NCBI GenBank assembly: GCA_949358305.1
Contig: OX442323.1
Coordinates: 9,176,001 to 9,240,000 of the forward strand
Direction: 5' to 3'
Origin: Strigamia acuminata
Taxonomy: Eukaryota; Arthropoda; Chilopoda; Geophilomorpha; Linotaeniidae
Length of the DNA: 64,000 nucleotides
Numbering within the stretch: position 1 is the first letter of the stretch; each line of letters begins with the position of its first letter. Under the pieces are notes generated by a model. The model searched no databases. It saw only the letters and a program-made list of their open reading frames with translations, and was not told the origin of the DNA. Made by a program: the position numbers and the translations under genes. Shown one piece after another: positions 1 to 13,790 of this stretch.

Positions 1-70
1 ACGGTAATTACATTTTGCGCTTTGCACGATTCTTGTTGATTTATTGATTGATTTTGCTTTGGATTTATAG

Positions 71-2839
71 CTGGAAGTGACCGATTCGACACCAGTCGCC
101 AGACAGGAAGTGAGTTTGACCATAGATCATCACAACGATTCTGCCGCTCGAGGAGATGTGTTTCCCGCAGCCAGAGAGCGCACTCTCAATGTCGTGTTCA
201 AGTACCCGAGGGACGGAGCTGAACACACTTCAACTTTGAAACTGAAAATCACCAACGACGAAGGTGTGCGAAATGCCGCGACGAGGTAATTGATTAGAAA
301 ATGTTTATAAAATGGCAGTAAATTGACTATTTGAGCGTGATTTATTTCAGCTTCAAAACTGATGGCAGTGTGGCGGACAGCCACTGTCAGTTGGAAGCGC
401 ATGGAGTTTCCGATTACATCCGGACGGACGAAGGCATAAATGTGGATTACAACGTGGACATTTCCAATTTGAAGACCGGAAATAAGGCGAATTTAAATTC
501 AAATTTGAAGTTGAAGTTTGATTTCTCCGAACCGTTGAAATACACGAAGACGTACAAGTCTTCGCGCTACACGTTTAAAGAGGTTGCAACGGTGTCGAGA
601 TCAGAAAATGGCGGCTACAATTTTGATTTGGACATGAACGCCGTTTGTCCGACCTGGGATTTCCTCGCTTTCGATTTGAAACGTAAAAATGGAATAATTA
701 CGTTTAAAATACATCAATTATTCCATGTTATTTTTCTACAGAACAAGTTTACTTGCATCGGACAGAACTCGGTTGGGAGAAAACTGAATTCAGACACAAA
801 TACGTCGACATTGATGTAAACGCCAAATATAAGCTTCCGTTCACCAAATACTCCAAGAAGGAAATTAAATTCACGAGCAAAGTAATTTGAAAAATAATCT
901 ATAAAAATACGGCTTTTTTAAAAGTTCTTTTTTTTTAAATTTTTTTTTTTTTAGAATACAATTTTCCCATCATTGACTATGAACCTTTTGTTGCAAAATG
1001 ACAACTACGGGTCTATCCATTTTGAATATCCAGAGGAAAAGCGATCCGTCTACGTAGTCGCGGAAGTGGATGATTCCATGAAAGAACTTGAAGCTTTTGT
1101 TGATTCCGAAGAAGATGTAAATTTCTCTTTTTCTATTTATTTCTTTTTTTAAATTCTAAATAATTTCTAAATATTTAAATTAGGGTTCCGAGAGGAAACG
1201 AGTCATTGACTATTCGCTGCGTTTGTTGCGACCAGACACGATTGAAAGAAATTACACAGTCGATAGAAAAGCGCTTAGAAGAGCAGTTGAAAGATGCGAA
1301 CAGAGGATGCGCAAGGTAAAAGAAAAATGTTATTTTGCCAACAAATATTTACTTCCATTTGTATTTTTAGTTGGGAGAAGAATGGAATCGTGTTAAAGAG
1401 GATCCCGATCATGCGATGAACAAATATTTACGACCGATCGTTAAGACGACAGTGGGCGATTACATCCGTGAATGTAAAAAAAAACAAAGGGAGAACAGAG
1501 CCGCCATTGCCGCCGCGTTTGAGGAGGCTTTGGAGAGTTTGCGACCAATCTACGAACCCTTTTTGGAGCTCGTTGCAAATATCGTCAAATATGTGCTCGA
1601 AAACTACTTGGAGCCCATACTCGAAGCTGTTAACAAGTATCTGGAGCGTGAGGATGTTCAGCGCAGAATTCGGGAACACGTGACCGATGCGGTCGAAAGA
1701 CTGAAGGCGCGCATCCACGCCCAAGTGACCAAGAAATCATCAGGTTCCGAGACCTATAAGCTCCCCTTCCATTGGGAACGCTTAAACGTAACAAAGTTTA
1801 AAAACTAACTAAGGTTTTATGTTTAATTAACTTTTACTTTTTTTTTTCTTTTTAGAAAGTTCCAATTATGACACCAGAAATTGCGCGTTTCGTCCAAGCC
1901 GTTCGAACGCCCTACCACGACAACGTATACCCGACGACGCGTTACGCCTTGATGTACGGAAACAAAAACGTCTACACGTTTGACGGGAAAACGTACCAAG
2001 TCAAAAACATTCCCAACGACAAATGCACTTATCTTTTAGCGCATAATTTCGTGGCTCGTCAGTTCTCTCTTTTCGGCCGAGAGGGGAGTTTGCATCTTCT
2101 GTTGCCCAATGTTGCCGTTTCCTTCCACAAAAATGGAGATTTGCTGTTGAACAAAGAAAAAGTGACTGCTCTCCCAGTCGACACCGAGTAAAACATTTTA
2201 AGGCATTTTAAAATTAATCAAGTTGATTAATTTTGTTTGTTTAATTGCAGCGATGTGGATATACACGAGGACGATGGAATTGTTACAGTTACGACGCCGT
2301 ACGGCATCGGATTGGAGATGGACTTCAAGCATGAAGTGTTTTTGGTCTCCATGAGTTTCTGGAACCACAATAAAACTCTGGGATTGCTCGGCAACAACGA
2401 CAACGAGAGGAAAAATGATTATAAAGTATTTTTCTTTTTCTTTTTAATTAAATTTTCGATCGGTTTCTAATATAATTGTAAAATTGTCTATCAGTTGTTG
2501 AACGGTGATCTCGCTCGGGACGAAGCCGAGCTCTTATCAGGATACGAATTGAGCGGGGATTCCGAGTGTTCCGACCAGCAATTACTCAGAAAGAGCGACG
2601 ACGACGACAAGTGCAACGTCCATGATCCAAACTTGCATCAATGTAACGTTCATTTGAACAAGTACAGTATCTTGTCACCGTACTTTATGTGCTTTGACGT
2701 GGTCGATCCTTACCCGTTCCTACGTCCCTGCGAAATGGATGCACGCTGTGGCAAAGGCGTGTGCAGCAGCATAACGGCGTATGCGGCGATGTGCGAGAAA
2801 CACAATATTCGATTTGAACTTCCTGAAGTATGTCACTAG
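71..2839 (+). CDS. Vitellogenin-like large lipid transfer protein, copy A (3' part only)
   Basis: This is the C-terminal portion of a yolk or lipid-carrier protein of the vitellogenin/apolipophorin superfamily, which is secreted and moves lipid through haemolymph to eggs or tissues. I place exons at 71-285, 351-682, 742-881, 955-1116, 1184-1315, 1371-1787, 1856-2187, 2251-2425 and 2495-2839, each with GT/AG borders. The last three encode a von Willebrand D module: TFDGKTY, then a Cys in CTYLLAHNF, then LGLLGNND. A Cys-rich C8-like tail follows. The exon at 1371-1787 is an amphipathic, Lys/Glu-rich helical region. Its start lies before the window. Both exons and introns are very close to copy B, so the duplication is recent. 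An AATAAA-like signal lies near 2980. The vWD assignment is firm; the choice between vitellogenin and apolipophorin-type carrier is inferred. Confidence 0.85.
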
Positions 2840-3956
2840 TGAAAGGCAAGTACGATTTTCGGTCAAGAAATGAGAGAAATTCACTTCTATTAAATTTAAT
2901 TTGTAACTAATTATTTGTTTTATTCATTTAGGTGAAGTTTTGTTTACTTAAAGCTTTTTGTATGAAGAATTTGAAAGAAATAAAAGACGTGTGAAAATGT
3001 AAAGAATTCGTTTTGATTTTTACAACGGTCACTGATTAAATTGAATTAACGTCAACGTAGTCAAAGGTTTTATCATTAACAAGTCAGTGTTGCGCTAAAT
3101 ATTCCACTCACTTTGAATATTCCAGTAAAATTGCTGGCGCAAGGCGTAGTGAACTACACAATTTTTACGTTGCTTCCGGAAATGGTGCTAATACTTTTGG
3201 ACTTAAAAATAACAATTAGGACTGCTTCTTACAGAAGGAAAGGGAGCATGTGTTCCTTGGTAAACATGTCAGTTTGATTGCGGGGCGCGAGCGAAGAATC
3301 CACAAAATTGTCACAGCGCATCTAGCGGTTGTCACACTTCCGTAAAAATGGCGACAACAAGGTTAGCGATGTTAATGCGATCATTCAAAGAAGTTAGGAT
3401 AATACCGGTAGGTTTTAACGTTTTGTTTTTTTCTCTGGATGTTAGGAAACTATGTTTTTAAAGAAATATATTATCGCAACACAATATTGTCGCGCGCACA
3501 TTTGTTGATCGAAAAACAACATTTCAACTGCTGACTTGTGAGTGGATATGACATAAAATAATAAAGTTTGTTTTCCTAATTTAAGTAATAGTAAAATTGA
3601 CATGGATGTTTTACAAAACACGATTTAATGGAATTAAAACTTTCTTGTTCTATACAAAATTGCCGAAAACAATCTAAGAGACGGTTATTTCAATTGCTTA
3701 TCATCCAGTTTTTATCTGAAATAAATTTTATTCGTACAAATGTTATTCATTCAAATAAAGAAACCGTAAATAACATCCTTCTGAAGGCGCAGATTTAAAT
3801 TGATTTTGATCTAAATGTTGCTGCGAAATTTTGGCAATTCATTTTGCTACATATGACGTAGCACGTTTAACGTGGATGGATACATTCGCTATTAATACGT
3901 ACACCAATTATTATAATTTTGAATTTTATTTTGTAAAAACAAATCCACTTATGCGC
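2840..3956. other. Intergenic 3' flank of vitellogenin copy A
   Basis: No gene was recognised. The first 150 bases are the 3' UTR of copy A, including a possible 3' UTR intron ending in a TTTAG acceptor near 2932. Stretches near 3160-3200, and others further along to about 3850, resemble the flank of copy B at 14.5-15.7 kb. The tandem duplication therefore included the downstream flank, which has since diverged. Confidence 0.5.
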
Positions 3957-4295
3957 TCAGGAAACTGTAATGAAATTACTTGCGCCGGTTTCGTACAAAT
4001 GTAATTGCTCCGACGTTTCTTCGGGTATCATGTCTAAAACGGAAACACGTGGTGAATTGTAGAAAAAGTCGTCTTGGATCGCGTCCTCGTCATCCTGCTC
4101 GTCGAAGAAAGCCGACTTGCTGAACGCTCTCTCCATTTCGGCCCTAAACGTGGATCTCTTGGTTGCTTGGCAAGGCCGAAGCAACCAGATGACTGCGACT
4201 GCGAGCAATACGAGCAACACTCGGTCCTGAGTTGTGGTTAGACTGAGGAATGTTTGCAATGACATTTCGTCACTGAGGAATGCTTGCAATGACAT
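3957..4295 (-). CDS. Small single-pass membrane protein, unknown function
   Basis: This is a single-exon frame of 112 residues. The N-terminus holds two near-identical copies of a short motif (MSLQAFLSDE / MSLQTFLSLT). A hydrophobic segment follows at about residues 26-40 (VLLVLLAVAVIWLL), then a basic patch and an acidic stretch (DEQDDEDAIQDD). The likely topology is one membrane anchor with an acidic cytoplasmic tail. I do not recognise the family. A minus-strand TATA box at 4434-4441 lies about 140 bases upstream of the ATG, which fits a real transcription unit with a 5' leader of roughly 110 bases. It lies between the vitellogenin copies on the opposite strand. Coding status rests on length, composition and promoter only. 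Confidence 0.5.
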   Translation of the reverse strand: MSLQAFLSDEMSLQTFLSLTTTQDRVLLVLLAVAVIWLLRPCQATKRSTFRAEMERAFSKSAFFDEQDDEDAIQDDFFYNSPRVSVLDMIPEETSEQLHLYETGASNFITVS

Positions 4296-4433
4296 TTCAG
4301 TCTGAAGTTATGGGATAACGAATGATTGTGTACGACAATGCTTAAGACAACTGTTGTTATGTTGCTGAAAGAACGAATGTGTTGATGCAACGAACGATTG
4401 GAGAGAACTAACTTTATTTAATAAACATGGGGG

Positions 4434-4441
4434 TTATATAC
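4434..4441 (-). promoter_or_regulatory. TATA box for the small membrane-protein gene
   Basis: Read on the minus strand this is TATATAAC, flanked by GGAG and CCCCCAT. It lies about 140 bases before the ATG at 4295, and a start site about 30 bases downstream would leave a plausible short leader. Confidence 0.5.
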
Positions 4442-4443
4442 TC

Positions 4444-4700
4444 CAAATACATGGAAACGTCACATGGACGTTTCCCGTCAGTTTGACCAATGGGATCACA
4501 CGGGAATGATTGGAATACACACCCACTCAACACGAAACGTATCGTGGACGTTTCCATATCGATGCGGGAATGTTTGACATTCCAACAACAACTGAATAAA
4601 CTATCAGTGGGGGTTTATATACCCCAATAATGTCACGTTCTGTAAACGTGACGATGTCACGTACGTTTTATATACATGACAGGTTACTTGACCAATACAT
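4444..4700 (-). promoter_or_regulatory. Duplicated promoter block with a second TATA box and ACGT palindromes
   Basis: A second minus-strand TATA box (TATATAAA, 4614-4621) sits in the same context as the first, about 180 bases away, so the promoter appears tandemly duplicated. Between and beyond the two boxes are several short inverted repeats built on ACGT, such as GGAAACGTC/GACGTTTCC (about 4452-4474) and GTCACGTT/AACGTGAC (about 4631-4650). These resemble CRE/ATF-type half sites. The regulatory role is inferred. Confidence 0.4.
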
Positions 4701-5817
4701 TCCAAATGTGTATTGTCCAATCCAACAAACTGAGACATGATAAAATTGGAAATATTTCTTTTCTACATTAAATAAGTTGAGTTTTTAACTTGTTTTAACA
4801 TCTGACGTTTTCTTTTTTCTTTTCTGATGTGAAATTTTGTAAAGAACTGCAGCAAAGCCGCTTCTGCAGATTCAGAGCACTCAATCATCATCATCGGCTA
4901 CTATAAAAACGACAGTCTTTTAGCTTGTCCTCGCTACTAAAAATTGAAATAAAGATTATTTATTTCAATTTCTAGTCAAAGTAAACAATATAGTGTAAAA
5001 GAGACAAGTGGTTAACACTGACTGACTAATTTCAACGAGTCGATTTTAGCTGATGAGTCAATAAAATTAACCTGAAGAAAATAAGAAATTCGTTTTGCTT
5101 AGTTTTTTTCAATTTTTTGTTAACAAATAAGGCATCCATCGAGTAAGCAAGTGTGGAAATTTAATTATGTCAGTCTAAACTGATAGTATGTTATTTTATA
5201 CACGCAGTTTGAACGAATTCAAATGAACTATGAATTTTCTTAGACTTAAAAAAAATGTATTGCAAAAAAATGAAAGATTAAAAAATTTGATTTGCAAATC
5301 GAATTTTTTCTGCCAAGAAAATCCGTTTTGCAACGCAGGAAATTGAATTTATCGAAAATTGTTCAATTCAAGATCGTTGTCAACAATTATCAACACATCC
5401 GGACGAATGAATCTTTGACATTTATTTCCAAACCAAAAGGACATCGAGTCCACTGACCAAAAGCAAGATTTCTATCTTCACTTCATCGTTTTTCTTTTCT
5501 TTTTTTTCTTTTTCCGTTATCTCTTCGATTTACAAAGAAAAAAAATGTCCAAAAATTGAGAAATGCAAAAACTAGTGACTTTGACTTTGTTTGATCCGAC
5601 GGTGCTGACCTGTCCACTGTCCTCTGTCCTCTCCTCCTGTTCGCCCTCGATTCCCCAATTCGACCAATAGACATTGGCCAAAACGGTGTGGACTTTGAGA
5701 AAAGTGTTTCTCGTTGAGACCGATTAAAGATATGACCTTGGCCGTTCTTGATAAAGTGAAATTGCACCGGCCAATTGCTACTCACTCTCTGGGTGATCGT
5801 AGAGTCAACAAGACCAG
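4700..5817. other. Upstream region of vitellogenin copy B
   Basis: No coding exon was seen. An isolated TATA-like ACTATAAAAACG near 4899 resembles the promoter of the secreted gene at 14.83 kb but has no open frame after it. The 5' flank of copy B carries GATAAAG near 5750, followed about 30 bases later by a CACTC initiator-like site near 5782, a weak core promoter roughly 35 bases before the ATG. Confidence 0.35.
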
Positions 5818-8800
5818 ATGGCCAAGTTGATTCACTTTGCCGCAGTGCTCGGCTTTGTGGCAGCGGGTAAGTCGGATTTGTTGCTCATTTTTATTTTTAT
5901 TTGTATTTTTATTTCTATTTCAGTGCAATGTGTGTCTGAGCCTGTTTTGAAACAGACCCGAGAGTCTGTTTGCGATGACAAAGGTATGAGGTGCTTTATT
6001 TGGTTTAGTTTAGTGGTTTTGTTTTCAATTGTTTTCTCGTTTGTGTAGATGAGTATTGGGAGAATTTTTCGGTTTACCACTATAAATACGCGACAACTGT
6101 GCTCGGAGCTGCGAGTTCGGGAACGGATGATGTAGCTGGAACTGAAATTTCTTGCGACGTGCTATTAACAGCTTTGGGGAATTGTCGTTACGGATTAACG
6201 GTGAATTTTTTACTGAGTTTCGTATTTTTTTTTGCAATTTTTGCAATTTTTGCGAGTTTCTCGCAATTTTTTCTTGAATCTCTCGAATTTCTGTGATTTT
6301 TTTCAGGTTCGGGACTGTGAATTGAAAGTTGCTGACTCGGACAAAAACTTCGAGAAACATGAAAAAAGCGCCGAATTTAACGAAGGAATGTCTAGGTAAG
6401 AAATTTGTAATGAGCAAACTGTTGAATCGATTGAAAATCGTTGCGTTATACAGACACAAATTGGAGTTTAAGATGTCTCACGGACAAGTTAACGAGATCG
6501 AAGTCAGTGACTTCGAGCCAGTGTCCATTTTAAACATCAAAAGGGGCATCATTACCAATTTACAAGGCTGCAGACGTAAAAATGAAGGAAATTACGACGA
6601 CGTATGTTCAAAAAAAATGTTTTAAATTTTTTTTAATGCAATTATTTTCAACACAGACGATTACGGACGTCCAAGGCGTTTGTCCGGTTCATTTTTCTAA
6701 AGAAGGCAATAAAATCCATCGAGTGAAGGATGTCAACCATTGCAGGTTTCCAAGTCGTCCTGATTGGAATTACAGTCCGACTTCACTTTTCTGGAATATG
6801 GTAGCTCTTTATTATTTGTTTTGAAATTCAAAATTATTAAATTAAAATTTCGTTTTTCTTTTTTTCTTTTTAGAGTTTTGTGCAACTTACAGTTGACTCA
6901 AAGAGCGAATGCGAACACGAAATTTCCGCACAAGCATTGCAAAGAAGTAGTTGCCAGGAGCGCCATTCTTTCCGTCGCGACGAACGAACGGGAAAAGCGC
7001 ACGCCGAAACTGCCGTCACGTAACGATTTCTTTTCTAATAGTTATTTAGTTTATATTAAACTCAAAAATATTTACAGAGCCGTGTTGGAGCTTAAGAAGG
7101 CAGAAAAAATGACTGAAGTCCCGGATATAGGCAGAGGAACACGACTCACGGGAATTCAATTCGAATGGGAACCTTGTTCAGAATTGTCCAACGAAAAAGA
7201 AAGCTTTTTCGTGTCCGGTAAATATTTAAAAATGAAAAATAATTCTATCGAATATCAATTTTTCAATTTTTTCAATTTGTTATTTTAAGCTAATGCGGTT
7301 GTGGACGATTTGGTCACAACGACGCTCGAAGGAATACGGCCAGATACCAATTCAAAATTGAACGAACTCGTTCGTTTATTCAGGAAAAATTCAAATGTTT
7401 TGGAATTTACGAAAAAAGTAATCGCCAACGAACGTGATACAAGCCTAGAATATGTAAGCAATTGCGAAAACGTTTTACAAATTCAAAAATGTGCAATAAA
7501 AAAATTTCCTTCTTTACTAGGAAATCGTACTTTCGTTCGTTCGAGATGCTTTGGTCACGTGCAACAGGGAGCAGTGCATGACTGCAATCAGTTATTTGGC
7601 CACGAACGATCATTTGTCTGACAATTACTTAACGGTGCTTTTATACACGCTGACCAAAACGAACGTGGATAAACCCAGTTACTTGACCGCTGTTCATGTA
7701 AATGGAAAAACTAAATTTCCCATTCCCATTTCATGATTTATTCGATTATTTTAGGAAATATGCAAAGTCAAACCATCTCGCACTTGTCTACTTTCGTTGA
7801 CGTCCATGATTCACACGTACGTCAAGAACAATCCGGAAGAAACCAAAGCAAAAGTAATTTCAGAGTTGAGATTTAGTCATTTTTTCACGTTATTTGTTTG
7901 TTGTAGCGCCCAAAGACGATTCAAGACGTCGCCAGCTTTTTGTTAAGATTTCTTGATGATGAAGATACGGAAAAAATCATTTTGGCATTGAAAGTAATGA
8001 AATGTATATGGGAAAAACGGTGGAAATGTTATTATTATTTGATTGGATAGGCTATTGGCAATTTGGGAGACATCGCCATCGATGCTGAACCGAAAATCCT
8101 CGAGAAAGTTCGTTCGTACGTGAACGATGCAGAAAGACCGCACAACGTGTCGCTCTCAGCCATCAAAGTAAATCAATTTTACGATTGAGTTTTATGTTTT
8201 TATTTTTTTTACTTATTTTAAGGCGCTTCGTAGAGTGAGTTCTCACAACCCCGAAGTTTACTCGACTTTAATCGGAATCGTTCGCGACCCGAACCAACAC
8301 ATGGAACATAAAGTGGTGGCTTATTTAGTCCTCACACACAACATTCACCCGAAACTGTACGACGATTTGGACATAATTATTTCCAATGACGCCACGGATC
8401 AACTCGGCAACTTCGTCACCATGCACATGAACAATGTTTTACTTTACGGAGACGATTCACTCGAGAAGTAAGTCGATCCAGTTGCTATTTTGATGAAATT
8501 TAACGAGCTGAATATTTTCAGGTTGAAAAAATCGATCTTGAAAGCTTTCAAACACCATTCAGGCACATTTAAATTGAATGGCGAAAGACCTTACACGACT
8601 TCCAGTCACCGAGAAAACGTCCGCTTGAAAAAAGATCCGTCATATCCCGATTTTGCGAATACATTCGGCTACGACATCCAGAAAAGCGCCATTTACGAGG
8701 CGTTCAGCTTTCTACCCCAGCATCTCATCGTTAATTTGACGACGCAGTTGTTCGGAAAGAAGTTCAACAGCTTGACATTGAGTGCCGCTTTACACGGTAA

Positions 8801-11800
8801 TTAAATAAATAAAATAAACGCAATAGAAATGTAATAAACATTACGATTTGAATTCAGGTTTGGATCCGTATTTGGAGTATTTCTTCCACTTCAGAACTGG
8901 TGGCAAGGTGAAAACTTTAGTAGACCGCCTTAAAGCGCTTCAACATCACACTGATCTGTCCGCTTTGTTGAGGATCTCGAACTGGGTTCCTCATTTCGAC
9001 ACCGACATCGAACAGAAGTTGACGCAAATCCACGATTCCGTCATTCACGATTACGGAAAAGAACCATTCGCGGCGAGTTTCAGTTTGGCTCGATTTGGCG
9101 ACGAATTGGCGTACACCTCGTGGGGAATAATCAAAGCTAAGCTTTACAGTTTCGTCGAGAACGACTTCCAGAACATCAATTGGGACGAGCACAAAGAATA
9201 CCGCGCTCACCGATTCATCCGTTTCATCGAAGGGAACAATCAAATCCCGACTTTGGTCGGTTTGCCGCTCACGTTTAAACTTAATGTCGATTGGGCCACC
9301 TCGTTCCGTATCGAAGGGTCTGCGAATCCCTTCGGATTGCTCAGCGACCCGCAATTTTTTAAGGCAAACTGGGGAATCCATCCGAGGTAAAATTAAAAAT
9401 AAAATATTCTGTAATTTAAATTAATGTTTTGTTTCCCAGTGGTGTGATAGCAGTAGCGAGTACAATAGCCGTCACGGTACCAAAATTCACCAAGAACGGA
9501 CTTCACGTTGTTTCGACTTTTCATCGATCGCGTGACGAGGCTGGATCGTATCAGTCCATCATGGGAAATATGGCGCTCAAAGTCGAAACTTCACCACGTC
9601 GGCAACATCTTTTCAATTACAAGTACGACAGTTTTTAATTTTTGAATTGATTTTATTAATTTCTTCTTCCTGTAGTCATACATATTATTTCATTCGCAAC
9701 GGTCAACGCGAAAACACCAACGACGGCAAATTTCGACGCACAACAACAGAAAATTGCCATTCGTGCGATTTCACCGGATTAAAGTTTTGTCAACAGAAAT
9801 CCTTCACCGAGGTTACAAATAGAAGAGCCGTTGATATTTTTGCGAATAATTTGGCATATCATGTGTATTTTGAGTTGGCCGACAAGTGAGTAATGTTTGT
9901 TAGACGGAAATTTAAAACTGAATTGAATCTATTTTTCTCAGAGATTTGAAAGCCTATGAACTCAACTTGGAGAAAGATTCTGCTGACGGCACAACTATGT
10001 ACAAATTTCATTTCCAAGCACCCGGTATTAAAAACAGACAAAACAAACATCATTTTAAAATTTATTTTTACTTACAATAATTTTTCAAGGCGAGAAATGG
10101 AAGAGAGAAATCAAAGGGCGCTACTCGCGGAATGTGGAAAAGAAAGAATTCAGTCTGCAGGTCGAAGTGCCCGAAGTGCCGCACTTTAAGCTCAAAGCAA
10201 TGCGCAAACAGAACGCAGCAGGCAACAAAATCACGGGTTACACGACAGATGTCGACGCTGAGATCTGTAAAGGAAGACCGTTGACTTTACACGGAGAAGT
10301 AATCTGCAGAAATCAATGTAATTTCTCTAATTAATTAATTTGATACATTTCAGACCACCATAAAATCGGCGGATGATAAAGAAACCAATGTGCTGCTCAC
10401 GTTCAAAGACCGAACTTACAAGTTGAGAAGAACATACGTAAAGTCTGTAAATAAAATCGAAATTGATGATTACATCGATTACGAAAGGTAAAATTGTGGA
10501 TTTTATTCATTTTTTGATTTATTTGTAATAATTTATTTGTTTTCTGTCGCAGTTCCAATCCCAAAAGTCTATTCCATCAAATTGTTCCGGACATTGTGTT
10601 TAAAAACGCAAAGAGTGCAAGTGCGCACTTCCACCTCGATGTAACTCAGAACCCCGGTGACGACGAATCCGAGAGAGCCATCAATGGTTTCATTAAAGTA
10701 CCCAAAGCAATTTTCGAACTGAACACGGAACGATTGTCGGGTAAGGACAAACGCGCTCTGCATTTTAAACTGACTAGACGTCAACAACCCAGCAACCAAA
10801 TTGAATCGTTTTTGCACTTGACCTACGACATGGCGGCATCAAAATTGGATGACCAAGTTAATCGCCATCATCAAGTGAGATTCGCGATCCCACGCGTCCG
10901 ATGGACTGCTGAGTTCGATCGCAAATCCAATCCGATCGATAATAGGATTTACGCCGCCATTAGACGGGAAAAGGCATTAATCGATTCGATGGTAATTCGC
11001 ATTTTGCATGATATATTTTTGCTGAAAAATTGACGTTTTTTCTTTATACTTCTAGTTGGAGGTGACCGATACGACACCGGTCAAAAAACAGGAAGTGAGT
11101 TTGGCCATACTCCATCACAACGATTCTGCCGCTCGAGGAGATGTGTTCCCCGCAGCCAGAGAGCGCACCCTCAATGTTGTGTTCACGTACCCGAGGGATG
11201 GAGCTGAACACACTTCAACTTTGAAAATGAAAATCGTAAACGACGAAGGTGTGCGAAATGCGGTGACGAGGTAATTGATTATAAAATGTGTACAAAATGG
11301 CAGCAAATTAAATATTTGTGTAATTTTAGCTTCAAAGCTGATAGCAGTATGGTGGACGACCACTGTCAGTTGGTGGCGCACGGATTTACCGATTACATCC
11401 GGACGGACAAAGGCGTCAATTTGGATTACAACGCGGACGTTTCCAATTTGAAGACCCTAGAAATGGCGAATTACAATACGAATTTGAAGTTTAAATTTGA
11501 TTTCTCGACACCGATGGAGTTTACGCAGACGTACACGTCATCGCGTTACACATTTAAACAGGTTGCAACGATGAAAAAAACCGAAAGTGGAGGCGTTCTT
11601 TGGGATATGGAAATTGATTTCGTTTGTCCGACCTGGGATTTCCTCAGCTACGTTTTCAAACGTAAAATGGAGTAATTACGTTGAAAAAAAAACATCAATT
11701 ATTCCACGTTACTTTTTTACAGAACAAGTTTACTTGCATCGGACGGATCTCGGTTGGGAGATAAGTGAATTCAGGCACAAATACGTCGACATTGACATCA

Positions 11801-13790
11801 AAGGCGATTACGCGATTCCGTTCACCAAATACACCAAGAGGCAAGCCAAAGTCACGAGCAAAGTAATTTGATACAAAGAAGAAAATTAAAATAAAAATAA
11901 AAAGTTTGTTAAATTTTTGAAATTTTTTTTTTAGAATTCCATCTTCCCATCATACAATACTGTTTTGTTGTTGCAAAATGACAATTATGGGTCTTTCGAC
12001 ATCGTATATCCAGAGGATAAACGGGCCATCTACTCAGTCGCCCAAATTGATAATTCTGCGAAAGAATTTGTTGCATTTGTTGATCACAAGACAAATGTAA
12101 TAATTTTTTAATTTTTTTTTATATTCTAAATAATTTCTAAATATTTAAATTAGGGTTCCGAGAGGAAACGAGTCATTGACTATTCGCTGCGTTTGTTGAG
12201 ACCAGACACGATCGAAAGAAACTTCACAGTTGACAGAAAAGCGCTTCGAAAAGCCGCCGAAATGAACGAACAGAGGATGCGCAAGGTAATAAATAGAATA
12301 CTGTAGTGAAATTTTTATTTCTATTTTTATTTGTAGTTGGTAGAAGAATGGAATCGTATTAAAGAGGATCCCGATCATGCGATGAACAAATATTTACGAC
12401 CGATCGTCAAGACCACAGTAGGCGATTACATCCGAGAATGTAAAAAAAAACAAAGAGAGAACAGAGCCGCCATTGCCGCCGCGTTTGAGGAGGCTTTGGA
12501 GAGTTTGCGACCGATTTACGAACCAACTTTGCAGCTCATCGTGAATATCATCAAGTATACGCTCGAAAACTACTTGGAGCCCATACTCGAAGCTGCTAAG
12601 AAATATTTGGAGCGTGAGGAAGTTCAGCGCAGAATTCGGGAATACGTCAACGACGCGATCGAAAAAATGAAGGCGCACTTCCACGGCCAAGTGGTGCGGG
12701 AATCCGACTCCGGTGCAGAGACTTTTAAGTTGCCGTTTCATTGGGAGCGCCTCACCGTAAGCGAGTCGAGAAATTAACTTTGCTTTCAATTCATTTTAAT
12801 TTTAATTTTAATTTTAGACTGTTCCGCATTGGAAACCAGAAATTGTGCGTTTTGTCCGAGCCGTTCGAACGCCCTACCACGACAACGACTTCCCGACGAC
12901 GCGTTATGCTGTCATGTACGGAAACAAAAACATGTACACATTCGACGGGAAAACATACAAAGTGCAAACCATCCCCAACAAGAAATGCACGTATCTTTTA
13001 GCGCATAATTTCGTGGCTCGTCGCTTCTCTCTTTTCGGCCGAGATGAAAGCATGCATCTTTTGTTGCCCAATGTTGCCGTTTCCTTCTACAAAAACGGAG
13101 ATTTGCTGTTAAACAAGGAAAAAGTCTCTGCTCTCCCAGTCGACACCGAGTAAAAACGGCATTTTAAAATTAATCAAGTTGATTAATTTTGTTTCTTTAA
13201 CTGCAGCGATGTGGATATACACGACAAGGATGGAATTCTTACAGTTACGACGCAGTACGGCATCGGATTGGAGCTGGACTGGAAGCGACAAGTGTTTTTG
13301 GTCGGAATGAGTTTCTGGAACCACAATAAAACTCTGGGATTGCTCGGAAACAACGACAACGAGAAGAAAAATGATTATAGAGTATTTTTTCTTCTTTTTA
13401 ATTGAATTTTCTATCGGTTTCTAACATAATTTTAAAATTGTCTATCAGTTGTTGAACGGTGATCTCGCTCGGGACGAAGCCGAGCTTTTATCAGGATACG
13501 AATTGAGCGGGGATTCCGAGTGTTCCGACCAGAATTTACTCAGAAAGAAAGAAGAATTCAAATGCGAAAAACCCCATCTAACTTCGGATCAATGCTACGT
13601 TCATTTGAATAAGCACACGATCTTGTCACCGTACTTCGTGTGTTTCGATGTGGTTGATCCGGTCCCGTTCGAGCGATCCTGCCTAAATGATTCAGGCTGC
13701 GGAGAAAACGTGTGCAGCAGCTTAGCGGCGTATGCGGCCATGTGCGAAAAACATAACATTCGATTGGAGCTTCCCGAGATGTGTCAGTGA
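5818..13790 (+). CDS. Vitellogenin-like large lipid transfer protein, copy B (complete)
   Basis: This is a complete gene of roughly thirty short exons, encoding a secreted lipid and yolk carrier that I estimate at about 1,900 residues. The first exon (5818-5866) plus the start of the second encode a signal peptide (MAKLIHFAAVLGFVAA, then VQCVSE). Residues from about 6.0 to 9.4 kb match the vitellogenin N-terminal lipid-binding module: a beta-barrel with paired Cys, CPVHFSKEGNKI, then long helical repeats. The middle is beta-rich. From 11.06 kb on it parallels copy A exon by exon. The exon at 12337-12756 is the charged helical region, the vWD module spans about 12826-13379, and the Cys-rich tail ends at 13790. 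I saw no poly-Ser phosvitin stretch. Splice sites were placed by eye and some internal exon ends are uncertain. An apolipophorin-like carrier is the alternative. Confidence 0.85.
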
